64,000 nucleotides of DNA from Candidatus Bathyarchaeota archaeon A05DMB-5. Its GTDB lineage: Archaea > Thermoproteota > Bathyarchaeia > Bathyarchaeales > Bathycorpusculaceae. The translations under genes and the position numbers were made by a program. Where the stretch lies: contig JABFQP010000003.1 of the NCBI GenBank assembly GCA_019685655.1, forward strand, positions 124,001-188,000. Direction: 5' to 3'. Below are positions 26,091-34,990 of the stretch, piece after piece (position 1 is the first letter of the stretch; the number at the start of each line of letters is the position of its first letter). The notes under the pieces were generated by a model, which had not been told where the DNA came from, made no database searches, and saw nothing but the letters and a program-made list of their open reading frames with translations.

Positions 26091-26239
26091 ACATTTTCTC
26101 CTCAGCGCGTGTAGAAGTCGTTCATTCTTTCGGCTTCAAATATAACTTTTGGTGATTCAACGCGAAAAGCAATCTTGAACCGAAAGAATTATTAAAACGC
26201 GGTTAGGATACACAGCTTTCATTCGTGAGGTTTGTAATA

Positions 26240-27685
26240 ATGTCCATAAAACTGTCTAATGGAAAAGAAATCCCAATTGAAATGCACAAGGCGCGGATGG
26301 TGCAGAAAATTTCTTTGCCACCAGTTGACCAACGTCTCAAAGCCATAGAAGAAGCGGGCTACAACACCTTCCAGCTTAAAACTAAAGACGTGTTTCTCGA
26401 CATGCTCACAGACAGCGGCGTAAACGCAATGAGCGACAACCAATACGCTGCCATGATGCGGGTTGACGACGCTTACGCAGGCAGCATGACCTTTTACGAG
26501 TTCGCAGACGCAGTAAAAGACGTTCTAGGATACAAATATGTAATGAATGTTCACCAAGGAAGAGCTGCAGAACATTTAATCTCCAAAGTGTTCGCGAAAC
26601 CCGGTGATGTGGTTCCGACAAACTATCATTTTACTACAACTAAGGTTCACATTGAATTGACTGGTGGAGCTGCATGCTTAGAAATTTATTATGATGAAGC
26701 GTTGAAAACGGAAAGCATTAACCCGTTTAAGGGCAACATGGACCCACAAAAACTGAAAAACGTGATTAAAAAGTATGGAAAAGAAAAAGTAGCTTACGTG
26801 CGCATGGAAGCAACAACTAACCTTCTTGGCGGTCAACCATTCTCAATGCAGAATCTCAAGGAAATCAAACAAATCTGTAAGGAGCACGGCTTAATTCTCG
26901 TTTTAGATGGAAGCCTAATCAGCGAAAACGCCTATTTAATAAAGCAGCGCGAAAAAGGCTACGAAAACAAAACAGTCGCGGAAATAGTCAAAGAAATGTG
27001 CAGTTACGCTGATATTTTCTACATGAGCGGAAGGAAAAACACGTGCGTCAGAGGCGGCTGCATAGCAACAAACAACAAGGAACTGTTTGAAAAGTTGCAG
27101 CCTTGGCTTCCAGTTTACGAAGGCTTCTTCACTTACGGCGGAATGTCTCAAAGGGAAGTCGCAGCTATGGCTGTTGGAATGCGCGAGATGGTAGACTTTG
27201 ATATGGCTGGTTGCGCAATAGAACAAATAAAATACTTTGTGAATAGACTGAAGGAAACTGGAATTCCAGTGGTTACGCCGCCAGGCGGATTGGCTTGCCA
27301 TTTGGACGCAAAGAAGTTTTTGCCACACATTCCCCAATCAGAATATCCAGCTGGCGCGTTGACAGCAGCACTCTACATTGTTTCGGGTATCCGAAGCATG
27401 GAAAGAGGCACAATTTCAATGGAAAGAGACAAAGATGGAAAGGAAGTCTTCGCGGATTTGGAATTGACTAGGCTTGCGCTTCCAAGAAGAGTCTACACTA
27501 TATCACACATTGAATATGCAGTGGATAGGATAAACTGGCTTTACAAGCACAGAAATTTGGTGAAAGGCTTAAAATTCGTTTTTGAACCGCCAGTGTTGCG
27601 TTTCTTCCTTGGAAAACTAGAAGCCTTAGACAACTGGGGAAGAAACCTAGCTGAAGTATGCAAAAAAGAAATAGGCGACCACTAA
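26240..27685 (+). CDS. tnaA: Tryptophanase / tyrosine phenol-lyase family
   Basis: A 481-residue PLP enzyme of the beta-eliminating lyase family. The Schiff-base Lys is K266 in MSGRKNTCVRGG; DGSLISENA upstream contributes cofactor contacts, and VHQGRAAEH and YEGFFTYGGMSQRE are typical blocks. Tryptophanase yields indole, pyruvate and ammonia; tyrosine phenol-lyase yields phenol. The family as a whole is certain and tryptophanase is the more likely. ATG 26240 follows GTGAGGT at a suitable distance; a GTG five codons upstream is less likely. It is divergent from iorAB, which points to joint control of aromatic amino acid catabolism. Confidence 0.92.
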   Translation: MSIKLSNGKEIPIEMHKARMVQKISLPPVDQRLKAIEEAGYNTFQLKTKDVFLDMLTDSGVNAMSDNQYAAMMRVDDAYAGSMTFYEFADAVKDVLGYKYVMNVHQGRAAEHLISKVFAKPGDVVPTNYHFTTTKVHIELTGGAACLEIYYDEALKTESINPFKGNMDPQKLKNVIKKYGKEKVAYVRMEATTNLLGGQPFSMQNLKEIKQICKEHGLILVLDGSLISENAYLIKQREKGYENKTVAEIVKEMCSYADIFYMSGRKNTCVRGGCIATNNKELFEKLQPWLPVYEGFFTYGGMSQREVAAMAVGMREMVDFDMAGCAIEQIKYFVNRLKETGIPVVTPPGGLACHLDAKKFLPHIPQSEYPAGALTAALYIVSGIRSMERGTISMERDKDGKEVFADLELTRLALPRRVYTISHIEYAVDRINWLYKHRNLVKGLKFVFEPPVLRFFLGKLEALDNWGRNLAEVCKKEIGDH

Positions 27686-27754
27686 ACTCTTTCCAACTTT
27701 ATTCTTTTTAATGTAACTCTAGAAAATAAAGGAAAGAAGTTCAGAGTTTTTTGT

Positions 27755-28537
27755 TTATTTGCCTTTGAATGTTGGTTTTCTTTTCTCTGTAAACGCCGCG
27801 ACGCCTTCTTGCAGGTCTTCTGTTGACGCAACCACGCCGAAGCCTTCACGTTCCAAAGCCAACGCAGCATCCAAGCTTATCTCTGAGCCCTTATTGATTA
27901 ATGCTTTAGCAACTTTAAGCGCTACAGGAGCTTTTGACGCTAACTCCAAAGCAAATTGCCTCACAGTTTCTCGAAACTTGTCAACGGGGACAACCATGTT
28001 CACAATACCAAGCTGCTCAGCCGTTTTCGCGTCAATCATCTTCCCCGTATAGACCAACTCTTTAGCTTTTCCAACACCCACCAAACGCGTAAGCCTCTGC
28101 GTCCCACCCCAACCAGGAATCAAGCCAATATTGATTTCTGTTTGTCCCATCCTAGCGTTTTCCGAAGCAACACGAAGGTCGCATGACATGGCAACTTCTA
28201 AGCCGCCGCCCAAAGCGTAACCGTTTATCGCCGCTATGGCAGGTTTCTCCAAATTTTCAAATGCGAGACAAAGTTTTTCACCCATCAACGAGAGCTCTCT
28301 TGCTTTCAACGCGTTCATTCCTTTCATGGCTTTGATGTCCGCGCCCGCTGAGAACGCTTTTTCCCCAGCGCCAGTTAATACAACAACGCGCACATTCTCA
28401 TCATTTCGAGCGTCTTCTACAGCTTGCAAAACCTCTTTTACAACTTCTTTGCTGAACGCGTTTAGTGCTTCTGGACGGTTCAAAGTGATTGTGGCTACGC
28501 CTTCGCTTTTCTCGTAAATTATAAGTTTAAACTCCAT
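27755..28537 (-). CDS. Enoyl-CoA hydratase/isomerase (crotonase) family
   Basis: A 260-residue crotonase. The oxyanion-hole segments are FSAGADIKAM (about 60-69) and NGYALGGGLEVAMSCD (about 105-120); the catalytic Glu lies in GGGLE and the second in QTEINIGLIPGWGGTQRL. It hydrates enoyl-CoA to 3-hydroxyacyl-CoA. ATG at 28537 (MEFKLIIYEK) is chosen; the longer frame overlaps the upstream gene. It follows the 3-hydroxyacyl-CoA dehydrogenase gene by 13 bases, so the two would act consecutively in acyl-CoA oxidation or its reverse. Confidence 0.92.
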   Translation of the reverse strand: MEFKLIIYEKSEGVATITLNRPEALNAFSKEVVKEVLQAVEDARNDENVRVVVLTGAGEKAFSAGADIKAMKGMNALKARELSLMGEKLCLAFENLEKPAIAAINGYALGGGLEVAMSCDLRVASENARMGQTEINIGLIPGWGGTQRLTRLVGVGKAKELVYTGKMIDAKTAEQLGIVNMVVPVDKFRETVRQFALELASKAPVALKVAKALINKGSEISLDAALALEREGFGVVASTEDLQEGVAAFTEKRKPTFKGK

Positions 28538-28550
28538 TTTACGTGCGCTC

Positions 28551-29411
28551 CTATTTTTGTGTCCAGTCATAGAAGCCCTTGCCAGTTTTTCTTCCAAGCA
28601 ACTGTGCCTTAACCATCTGCTTCAATCCGGTGTGCGGATGAAACTTCGGGTCTATTTCTTTCTCCAAAATTTCCGCAATGGCTAATGTTGTGTCCGCGCC
28701 TATGTAGTCCAAAAGCATAAGCGGTCCCATAGGCCAGTTTAAGCCCAGCTTTATGGCTTTGTCTATGTCGTCTCTGTCTGCCACGCCTTCCCAGTACAAG
28801 GCAACTGCTTCGTTTAAGGCTGGAATTAATATGCGATTCACGATGAAGCCAGGACAGTCTTTCTTGACTAGAACGGTTTCTTTTCCCATTTTCTGCGCAA
28901 CTGCAAGCACGGTTTGTATGGTTTCCTCGGAAGTTTTTGCGCCTTTGATGACTTCGATGAGTTTCATTAGTTGTGGCGGATTAAAGAAGTGCATTCCGCA
29001 GACTTTTTCTGGACGTTTGGTTGTTGAGCCCAATTCGGTTATGCTTATTGATGAAGTGTTTGAAGCGATTATTGCGTGGGCTGATGCGTATTGGTCTACT
29101 TCGCGGTATGTGGCTTTTTTGAGTTCAACGTTTTCTGTTACTGCTTCGATAATGAGGTCTACGTTGGAGACTGCTTCTTTCAAGTCTATTGTGGGGTGTA
29201 TTCTGCCAAGGGTTTCGTTGACTTGCGTTTCTGTCAGTTGCCCTTTTGCTTGAAACTTTTGTAAGCTAGTTTTTATCATTTGCATGCCGTTGTCTACGAA
29301 GCGTTGCTCGATGTCACGCAAGTTTACTTCGTATCCGGATTGTGCGGCTACTTGGCATATGCCGTGTCCCATTAAGCCGGCACCTAAAACTGCAATTTTC
29401 TTAACTTCCAT
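28551..29411 (-). CDS. 3-hydroxyacyl-CoA dehydrogenase
   Basis: A 286-residue NAD-dependent dehydrogenase of the 3-hydroxybutyryl-CoA type. The Rossmann fingerprint GAGLMG (10-15) is clear, the catalytic His is H141 in HFFNPPQLMKLIE, and SNTSS and GFIVNRIL match the family. The C-terminal helical domain ends RKTGKGFYDW as in bacterial Hbd. Length is normal for the single-function enzyme. First gene of a two-gene transcript with the crotonase. Thiolase and acyl-CoA dehydrogenase are not in the window. Confidence 0.94.
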   Translation of the reverse strand: MEVKKIAVLGAGLMGHGICQVAAQSGYEVNLRDIEQRFVDNGMQMIKTSLQKFQAKGQLTETQVNETLGRIHPTIDLKEAVSNVDLIIEAVTENVELKKATYREVDQYASAHAIIASNTSSISITELGSTTKRPEKVCGMHFFNPPQLMKLIEVIKGAKTSEETIQTVLAVAQKMGKETVLVKKDCPGFIVNRILIPALNEAVALYWEGVADRDDIDKAIKLGLNWPMGPLMLLDYIGADTTLAIAEILEKEIDPKFHPHTGLKQMVKAQLLGRKTGKGFYDWTQK

Positions 29412-29606
29412 AATGTTTTCACCTTTTGAATTTTGAAAAGTATTAGGTTGATGTTTTGTTAAAAAGGTTTTTCAAACAAAAACAGAATATTTAAGCGTCA
29501 ATTCGCAAGGTTCGAGCAAGCCAGAGCAGCCGCATACCAAATTTTCTGTAAAAAAACTAAAATTCTCGAGCAGCGCTTGTTTTGTTAGTGTTATCTGGCG
29601 AGCCAT

Positions 29607-30470
29607 ATGGCGATTGGCAAGTTTAAAATGAATCCGTATGTGAAAGACAACAAAGTGTTGGTTAGCAAAGTGAGCTGTACTGCAAATGTTAAGGAAAGCA
29701 TTTTAAAAGCAGTAAACTTGATTGGTGGCTTTAACAAAGTCGTTGAAAAAGGTGATGAGTTTCTTTTGAAGCCTAATTTTAACACTGCTGACCCTCCGCC
29801 TGCTTCGAGCGACCCAGAATTTGTTAAAGCAGTTATCGAATTGTTGCTTGAGCATGGTGCTGGAAAGGTTGTTATTGGTGAGTCTTCCATGTTTTCACTT
29901 CACACAAGAAATGTGCTTAAGGAAACTGGAATGATTAGCAAAGCTGAAGAAGCAGGCGCGGAACTTGTGTTTTTCGACGAAGGAAAATGGATTAAAATCT
30001 CCACAGGCGGCAATTACCTCAAAAAGGTCAGTTTACCCGAGACCGCGTTGAATGCGGCGAAACTTGTTTACGTCTGTTGTATGAAAACGCACAAGTTTGC
30101 AAAATTCACTTTAAGCTTGAAATTGGCTGTCGGTTTTATGAAGCCGAGCGAGCGGATGCTTTTGCACATGAGGTATTTGGAAGAAAAAATCGCTGATTTA
30201 AACCTCGTTGTGCATCCGAACTTAATAATAATGGATGGAAGAAAGTGTTTCATAAATGGCGGACCTGCATGCGGCGAACTCCAAGAACCAAACGTTATAC
30301 TTGCTTCTGGCGACAGAGTAGCCATTGATGTAGAAACATTAAAAATTATTGAAGGTTACGAAGGCGCTAGTCTTAAAGAAGACCCATGGAATTATACACA
30401 AATACGCAGAGCCGTGGAACTTGAGTTAGGCGTTAAAAACGAGCAGGAATACATGCTCATAAGCGGATAG
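29607..30470 (+). CDS. DUF362-domain protein
   Basis: A 287-residue member of the DUF362 family. Typical blocks are DEFLLKPNFNTADPP, HGAGKVVIGESS, KTHKFAKFTLSLKLAVGFM, NLIIMDGRKCFINGGPACGE and ASGDRVAIDVETLKIIEGYE. Members are often linked to iron-sulfur chemistry, but this copy lacks an appended ferredoxin domain and its own function is unknown. The codon at 29607 is read as ATG with a long leader; ATG 29628 (MNPYVKDNKV) is an alternative start. It is convergent with the HD-domain gene (7 bases apart). Confidence 0.88.
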   Translation: MAIGKFKMNPYVKDNKVLVSKVSCTANVKESILKAVNLIGGFNKVVEKGDEFLLKPNFNTADPPPASSDPEFVKAVIELLLEHGAGKVVIGESSMFSLHTRNVLKETGMISKAEEAGAELVFFDEGKWIKISTGGNYLKKVSLPETALNAAKLVYVCCMKTHKFAKFTLSLKLAVGFMKPSERMLLHMRYLEEKIADLNLVVHPNLIIMDGRKCFINGGPACGELQEPNVILASGDRVAIDVETLKIIEGYEGASLKEDPWNYTQIRRAVELELGVKNEQEYMLISG

Positions 30471-30477
30471 ATAGAAA

Positions 30478-31032
30478 TTATAAGCCTATCTCTGCTGCCA
30501 CATTTTTAAGTCCGTTAAGCGCAATTTCAAAAAACTTCTCCCTTGGAATCCCAATTTCTTCGCAGACAAGTATGCGTTCTCTCTCGGCTCCTCTTGCAAA
30601 ATCCTTGTCTTTAAACTTCTTCGCAACAGTTTCCACTTTCACGTCCGCCAACTTCTTTGACGGCATCACTAAGGCACATGCAACCAGCAACCCAGAAATT
30701 GCATCACTGGCAATTAACGCCTTCTCCATCCTTGTTTCAGGCATAACACCAGTATAACGAAAGTTGTGCGCCTTAATAGCCCTAACCAACTCTTCTGGGA
30801 TAAGTCCTTTGAGGATTTGTTCTGTTAGCAGACTATGCTTTTCCGGTATCGCCTCAGTCTTTTCATAGTCAATGTCATGTAACAATCCTATAAGCGCCCA
30901 TTGCTCTTCGTTTTCGCCCAAATATTTCGCTGTACTCCGCATTATAGCCTCAACTGCAAGCATGTGAAAGAAAACATTCCTTTTTGAAACATTATTTTTA
31001 ACTAGATTAATAGCTTCGTTGCGAGTTAACAT
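30478..31032 (-). CDS. HD-domain phosphohydrolase
   Basis: A 184-residue HD-superfamily protein. The metal-binding His and HD pair are HMLAVEAIM (H23) and LLHDIDYEK (about 50-58); KHSLLTEQIL supplies a further His and DAISGLLVA the last Asp. This is the short HDIG-type fold with H...HD...H...D order. Such proteins hydrolyse phosphate esters of nucleotides or cyclic di-nucleotides; the substrate is not deducible. Divergent from the small membrane protein gene at 31180. Confidence 0.88.
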   Translation of the reverse strand: MLTRNEAINLVKNNVSKRNVFFHMLAVEAIMRSTAKYLGENEEQWALIGLLHDIDYEKTEAIPEKHSLLTEQILKGLIPEELVRAIKAHNFRYTGVMPETRMEKALIASDAISGLLVACALVMPSKKLADVKVETVAKKFKDKDFARGAERERILVCEEIGIPREKFFEIALNGLKNVAAEIGL

Positions 31033-31179
31033 AACATCACCTGAACCCTTAACTTAATCGTTTCAAAAGAAGCATAAAGTACTATATAACGAGATTGCAG
31101 ATTTTCTGGGCTACAGCAAGCAAAAGGCGTCATGCAATAAAGATATATTCTTTGTGAACATACACATAAATTAGTGAAC

Positions 31180-31542
31180 ATGGACCTAAATTTTGAACCA
31201 TGGAAGAAAATAGGCATAGTTGTTCCATTCATATTCATTTTTGACGTTCTCATAGTTCTTTTTACAAGCGGAAGCCCTTTCTGGGGAAACAAACCCGCAA
31301 AAGTTGTTTTCAGCGACTTGCTTTTCTTTGAGGGAATAATAATCTTCGGAATAGGCGCCTTGATTGCATCTGGCTATTCAGCGCTACGCATAGAACGTTG
31401 GCAATCTCTGTACGCAAGTCCTGGTGGATACACGGAATATTTAAGGGAACAACGTAAAAAACAAGTTGCCTTCGGAATAGTCTGCATGCTTATTGGGGCT
31501 TTATTAATGCTTTTGGCTGTTGCGGTTTCATATCTAGGTTAA
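31180..31542 (+). CDS. Three-TM small membrane protein
   Basis: A 120-residue membrane protein with helices near residues 10-30, 48-68 and 95-118 and a charged cytoplasmic loop (RIERWQSLYASPGGYTEYLREQRKK). AGATATATTC (31141-31150) is a TATA element about 30 bases upstream of GTG 31174, so the mRNA is probably leaderless; either that GTG or ATG 31180 may be the start. I do not recognise the family. Confidence 0.65.
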   Translation: MDLNFEPWKKIGIVVPFIFIFDVLIVLFTSGSPFWGNKPAKVVFSDLLFFEGIIIFGIGALIASGYSALRIERWQSLYASPGGYTEYLREQRKKQVAFGIVCMLIGALLMLLAVAVSYLG

Positions 31543-31598
31543 TATCCGGGCATTGCTTGGCACTTTTCAGTGTAGCTTAAGAATGTTAGGGTGTTATG

Positions 31599-32516
31599 TT
31601 ATTCAAACTCACCATACATTTGGTCAGGCGCAAGAACGTCTGGATATTTATTTCTTAATAGAAGACGTGCAGCATAACACATGTGACACGCATCAGCATA
31701 GGCTTCCTCATGTGACAAACAGAACTTTTCAACCAAAGCCACAGGACCACTACGAACCAGAGGCTCAAGGATTGGATTTTCGTAGGGATTGTATTCTTCA
31801 ATTATTTTTGCAAAGGGCTTTTGCCAAGCGTTGCCGATTGAGATGCCTTGACAAACGTGCACATATCCGAGCGGGTCTATGTGAACTCTTTCTTGGTTAG
31901 CGAAGTTTTCGTAGGGGCATTTAGTGAATTCACGCCAAGGCTTTTTGGCTACACTTTGTGGCAATTTCGAAAAGGCTCTGCCTTTATACATTAACTCGCA
32001 TAAATCAACCTTTGCTCCTTCAATTTCTTTTGGGCACGGTTTTGCAGCGTGTGGGTCTTTGATGGCAAGTATGTCTGCTTTCATTTGCAGTACATGAGCC
32101 GCCTTCACAGCGTTCCTTACTGTTTCAGTTTCCCAGTTTTCTCCATGGTAAAAATCGCTACTTAAAGTCAATTCAACATTTTTGATTTCTGCTATGGGAC
32201 GTAGCCATTCCACAGCGTCGTCTGGACACGTAGCCCAGTAACAGTTTGAAAGAATTTCCACACGAAAACCAAATTCTGCCGCTTCTGAAGCGGCTTTGAC
32301 CATTATGGGATAGTATAGGAAAGGTTCGCCACCTTCTATGGCAATGTAATCTACAGTTGGCAGCTTTCTTGCCTCTTCCAAAATGTTTCTGATTTGTTCA
32401 AGTGTGAAGGTGCCTTTTGCTTTAGGGCTTCCCCAGACAAAACAGTGGTCACATTCCAAGTCGCACCGGTAAGTGAGGAGAAAATGAACCCCTTTTAAAC
32501 TCAACAAGAGCACCAA
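31599..32516 (-). CDS. Radical SAM protein
   Basis: A 305-residue radical S-adenosylmethionine enzyme. The cluster motif is YRCDLECDHCF (C18, C22, C25), followed by AIEGGEPFLYYP (the GGE SAM-binding motif). The C-terminal half has further cysteines (KCPYENF, HVCQGISIGN, CHMCYAARLL), suggesting an auxiliary Fe-S cluster as in SPASM/Twitch proteins. HIDPLGYVHVCQG is typical of that group. These enzymes modify peptides or cofactors; there is no precursor peptide next to it. The start may be ATG or an internal codon near CVHF; the chosen start follows a modest ribosome site. Convergent with the 31180 gene. Confidence 0.9.
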   Translation of the reverse strand: MVLLLSLKGVHFLLTYRCDLECDHCFVWGSPKAKGTFTLEQIRNILEEARKLPTVDYIAIEGGEPFLYYPIMVKAASEAAEFGFRVEILSNCYWATCPDDAVEWLRPIAEIKNVELTLSSDFYHGENWETETVRNAVKAAHVLQMKADILAIKDPHAAKPCPKEIEGAKVDLCELMYKGRAFSKLPQSVAKKPWREFTKCPYENFANQERVHIDPLGYVHVCQGISIGNAWQKPFAKIIEEYNPYENPILEPLVRSGPVALVEKFCLSHEEAYADACHMCYAARLLLRNKYPDVLAPDQMYGEFE

Positions 32517-32640
32517 GTAGATTTTAGTATGCTAGAATAGTTAAATCTTGCCGAAAAGTGCACATTGCGTGGGTGAATTAGGTAAAATATATAATTGTGG
32601 TCGGATTCCTTTTGCTTTCAATGTCAGGTGCAAGGCATTA

Positions 32641-33696
32641 ATGACTGTGACGAAGCCTAAAATTACTTGGAAAAGCGTTGTTTTGCCAGTCGTGGGCTTG
32701 GTGGCTTTTTTCTTGTATCTTTACTTTTTTAATGTAGATATTCCAGAAATAATTGCAATCGCTCAACACATTGACGTTTCTGTTTATTTTTTGGCAATCA
32801 TAACCGTTTTATTTGAGACGTTTTTCTTTTCTTTATCGTGGTATTTTTTGGTCACGTTTCTTTCAGTGAAGCTTTCCATTGTGAGGGCTTTCATGTATGT
32901 TTGGTATGGAATTTACATTGACATAATCATTCCGGCGGAGTCGATAAGTGGAGAAGTTTCAAGAGTCTACTTAATCGAGAGAGAGCAAATTGGGACGACT
33001 GGAAAAGTTGTTGCTTCCGTTGTTGTTCAACGATTAATGGGGATGGCTATCAATGTCATGTGTCTACTTCTAGGTGTAAGCGTCCTAATATTACAAGAAC
33101 GTGCCAGTGGAACCCTAATCAACCTAACACTGCTGTTAACTGCTGTAATTACTGTTTTTCTGGTACTGCTAATTCTCTTATGCTTCAAGGAGGCATGGAC
33201 GCTGAAGATTGTTGAAGGCGGAATAAGGCTAATTGAGTTTTTGACTCGTGGACACTGGAAACTTACAAGGATAAAGGATGAAGTAATAAAAATGACTAGA
33301 ATGTTTCACGGGTCAATCAAAGAATACGGTCACGCGCCTAAAAGTCTTTCTTTATCATTAGTTTTTAATGTCTTATCGTGGCTTCTCAGTTTCGGAGTAG
33401 CCTATCTAGTGTTTTTGTCCATGCGCTTCCCAATTAGTTGGAGCGTGATAGTTGTTACGTGTTCAATAATTGTCGCTATTCAATCAATTCCTTTAGGCAT
33501 TCCGTTTGAGGCTGGACTTCCAGAAATAACGATGGCGTCACTTTTTCAATGGCTAACCCCGAATATGACGATGGACATTGCGGCAACCGCAACAATTCTA
33601 ATACGTATTCTTACTGTTTGGCTTAGATTTTTCATAGGGTTCGCCGTGCAACAGTGGCTTGAAATTAAAGCAATAACAACGAAAAAGATGACTTAA
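32641..33696 (+). CDS. UPF0104/flippase-like integral membrane protein
   Basis: A 351-residue membrane protein with about eight helices in the lysylphosphatidylglycerol synthase TM / UPF0104 pattern. Key family features are EAISGE-like IIPAESISGEVSRVYLI (about 88-104), EVVVQRL-like VVASVVVQRLMGM, and the C-terminal IPLGIPFEAGLPE loop. Archaeal homologues (AglD-related) are linked to lipid-linked oligosaccharide handling in glycosylation. ATG 32641 is chosen because TATA element AAAATATATAATT (32584-32596) predicts transcription near 32615; AGGTGCAAGG precedes the start. The acetyltransferase gene follows without a gap. Confidence 0.87.
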   Translation: MTVTKPKITWKSVVLPVVGLVAFFLYLYFFNVDIPEIIAIAQHIDVSVYFLAIITVLFETFFFSLSWYFLVTFLSVKLSIVRAFMYVWYGIYIDIIIPAESISGEVSRVYLIEREQIGTTGKVVASVVVQRLMGMAINVMCLLLGVSVLILQERASGTLINLTLLLTAVITVFLVLLILLCFKEAWTLKIVEGGIRLIEFLTRGHWKLTRIKDEVIKMTRMFHGSIKEYGHAPKSLSLSLVFNVLSWLLSFGVAYLVFLSMRFPISWSVIVVTCSIIVAIQSIPLGIPFEAGLPEITMASLFQWLTPNMTMDIAATATILIRILTVWLRFFIGFAVQQWLEIKAITTKKMT

Positions 33697-34149
33697 ATGG
33701 AAGTAACAATCGAAGACGCGTCAATCCAACAGCTAGATAGGCTATATGAAATCGAAATGGAATGCTTCGACAAAGAAGCCTTCACGAAACAACAAATTGC
33801 CAATTTACTAACAAATTATAATTCCGTAGGTTTAGTTGCAAAAATAAGCGGCAAAATAGTCGGCTTCGTCATAGGCATGTTATACGTAGAAAGAACAGCA
33901 TTGGCAGGCCATATTCTAACAATAGACGTTTCAACCGCCTACCGAAAAAAAGGAATAGCACAAAAACTTCTACAAGGAATTGAAAAAATCTTTAAGGAAA
34001 AAGGCGCTAAAACATGCCATCTTGAAGTACGCGAAGACAACATTGTCGCGTTGAGGCTTTACCAGAAACTTGGATACAAGAAAGTTGCGCGTCTCAAAGG
34101 CTATTACAGAGACGCAAATGGAATATACTTAAGAAAGGACTTAGCTTAA
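33697..34149 (+). CDS. rimI: GNAT N-acetyltransferase, RimI-like
   Basis: A 150-residue GNAT acetyltransferase. The acetyl-CoA motif A is visible as ILTIDVSTAYRKKGIAQKLL (Q/RxxGxG/A), followed by CHLEVREDNIVALRLYQKLG, typical of RimI/NAT10-type N-terminal acetyltransferases. Probable substrate is protein N termini (archaeal NatA homologue). It starts directly after the flippase stop (TAA then ATG), so it is translationally linked, and overlaps the opposite-strand PPC gene by a few bases at its end. Confidence 0.9.
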   Translation: MEVTIEDASIQQLDRLYEIEMECFDKEAFTKQQIANLLTNYNSVGLVAKISGKIVGFVIGMLYVERTALAGHILTIDVSTAYRKKGIAQKLLQGIEKIFKEKGAKTCHLEVREDNIVALRLYQKLGYKKVARLKGYYRDANGIYLRKDLA

Positions 34150-34578
34150 CTTCAGCAGATTCAGCTTTGTTTTTTCGTCAAAGACTCTCTGTAAGTTCAC
34201 TCCAGCCCCCTCAATTATCACAAGCTCCGCTGTCGCGCCAACATGAGAATCCTTCATCAAATGTCCGCCATAAGCTCTGCCTTCCTCATCTGAAACAACC
34301 AGATGCGCATGAACTATTATCTCGCCTTTTTCATTAACAGCGATGTTTCCCATACCCGAGGCGATTTCTAATGGGCCATCCAATCGAATAGACTTGTATT
34401 GTCCTTCTTTGTAATATCCCAACACTGCATTTTTTAAGCTTCCAATAAAAATGAGAACCCCAGCTGTTACGCCGCTTTCTTCCACTCGCTTCTTTATGGC
34501 TTCAGCTAAATCCTCATTTTCCAGTATGCGCGAAAAATAAATTTTTCCAACTTGTCCCTTCAACATGTTCTCCACCAT
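34141..34578 (-). CDS. PPC/DUF296-domain protein
   Basis: A 145-residue PPC (plant and prokaryote conserved, DUF296) protein. The beta-barrel core has GVLIFIGSLKNAVLGYY, and the signature HAHLVVSDEEGRAYGGHL (about 97-114) with conserved His residues. Archaeal PPC proteins form trimers and bind metal; DNA binding through AT-hook regions is a plant feature and not present here. It overlaps the end of rimI by nine bases in convergent arrangement. Confidence 0.88.
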   Translation of the reverse strand: MVENMLKGQVGKIYFSRILENEDLAEAIKKRVEESGVTAGVLIFIGSLKNAVLGYYKEGQYKSIRLDGPLEIASGMGNIAVNEKGEIIVHAHLVVSDEEGRAYGGHLMKDSHVGATAELVIIEGAGVNLQRVFDEKTKLNLLKLS

Positions 34579-34658
34579 TTCTAATCATGTTTATTTCTGT
34601 GTCTTCATTTGCGTTTTGGTGTTTCTAAAGGTTTTGAGCGTAAACTCTAAAAGAGCCA

Positions 34659-34952
34659 ATGCCTAAGATTATTGGTTGTGAAGGCAATTTGACTGGGAGA
34701 AAGAGTAGCGACACGCAAGGCTTAGTTAGGGCTATTGTAGTTTTACTTCGCAACACAACATGGCGTTGCGGAAGACTAGAACGCTCAATAGTCAACCACT
34801 TACACAAAAGAACCGCGGGATTTGGAAAACCTGAAATGCCCGTGAAAGACATGCTTCAAACTTTCCAAGTGACTGGCAAAAAGAAGAACGAATTTTTGGA
34901 TGCAATCAAGCGACTGGAAAGAAGGAATATAATAAGAATCTTGAAGTTCTGA
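34659..34952 (+). CDS. Small basic protein, possible winged helix
   Basis: A 97-residue basic protein. The N-terminal third includes CEGNLTGRKSSDTQGLVRAI, and the rest is helical: RLERSIVNHLHKRT, VKDMLQTFQVTGKKKNEFLDA and IKRLERRNIIRILKF, the last resembling the recognition helix and wing of a winged-helix protein. Not recognised at family level. A TATA-like stretch is not obvious. Its start ATG at 34659 is the first in frame. Confidence 0.6.
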   Translation: MPKIIGCEGNLTGRKSSDTQGLVRAIVVLLRNTTWRCGRLERSIVNHLHKRTAGFGKPEMPVKDMLQTFQVTGKKKNEFLDAIKRLERRNIIRILKF

Positions 34953-34990
34953 ACATCCGTAAACTTAAATACTATTAGAAAAGCCCTTTT

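Noticed and set aside
26178-26204. AACCG...CGGTT inverted repeat in the iorA-tnaA divergent region
   Set aside because: Only 5-bp arms with a 17-base spacer; likely chance.
34229-34432. Minus-strand frames inside plus-strand genes and plus-strand frames inside minus-strand genes
   Set aside because: Systematic shadows of biased codon use; none has a domain, ribosome site or independent promoter.
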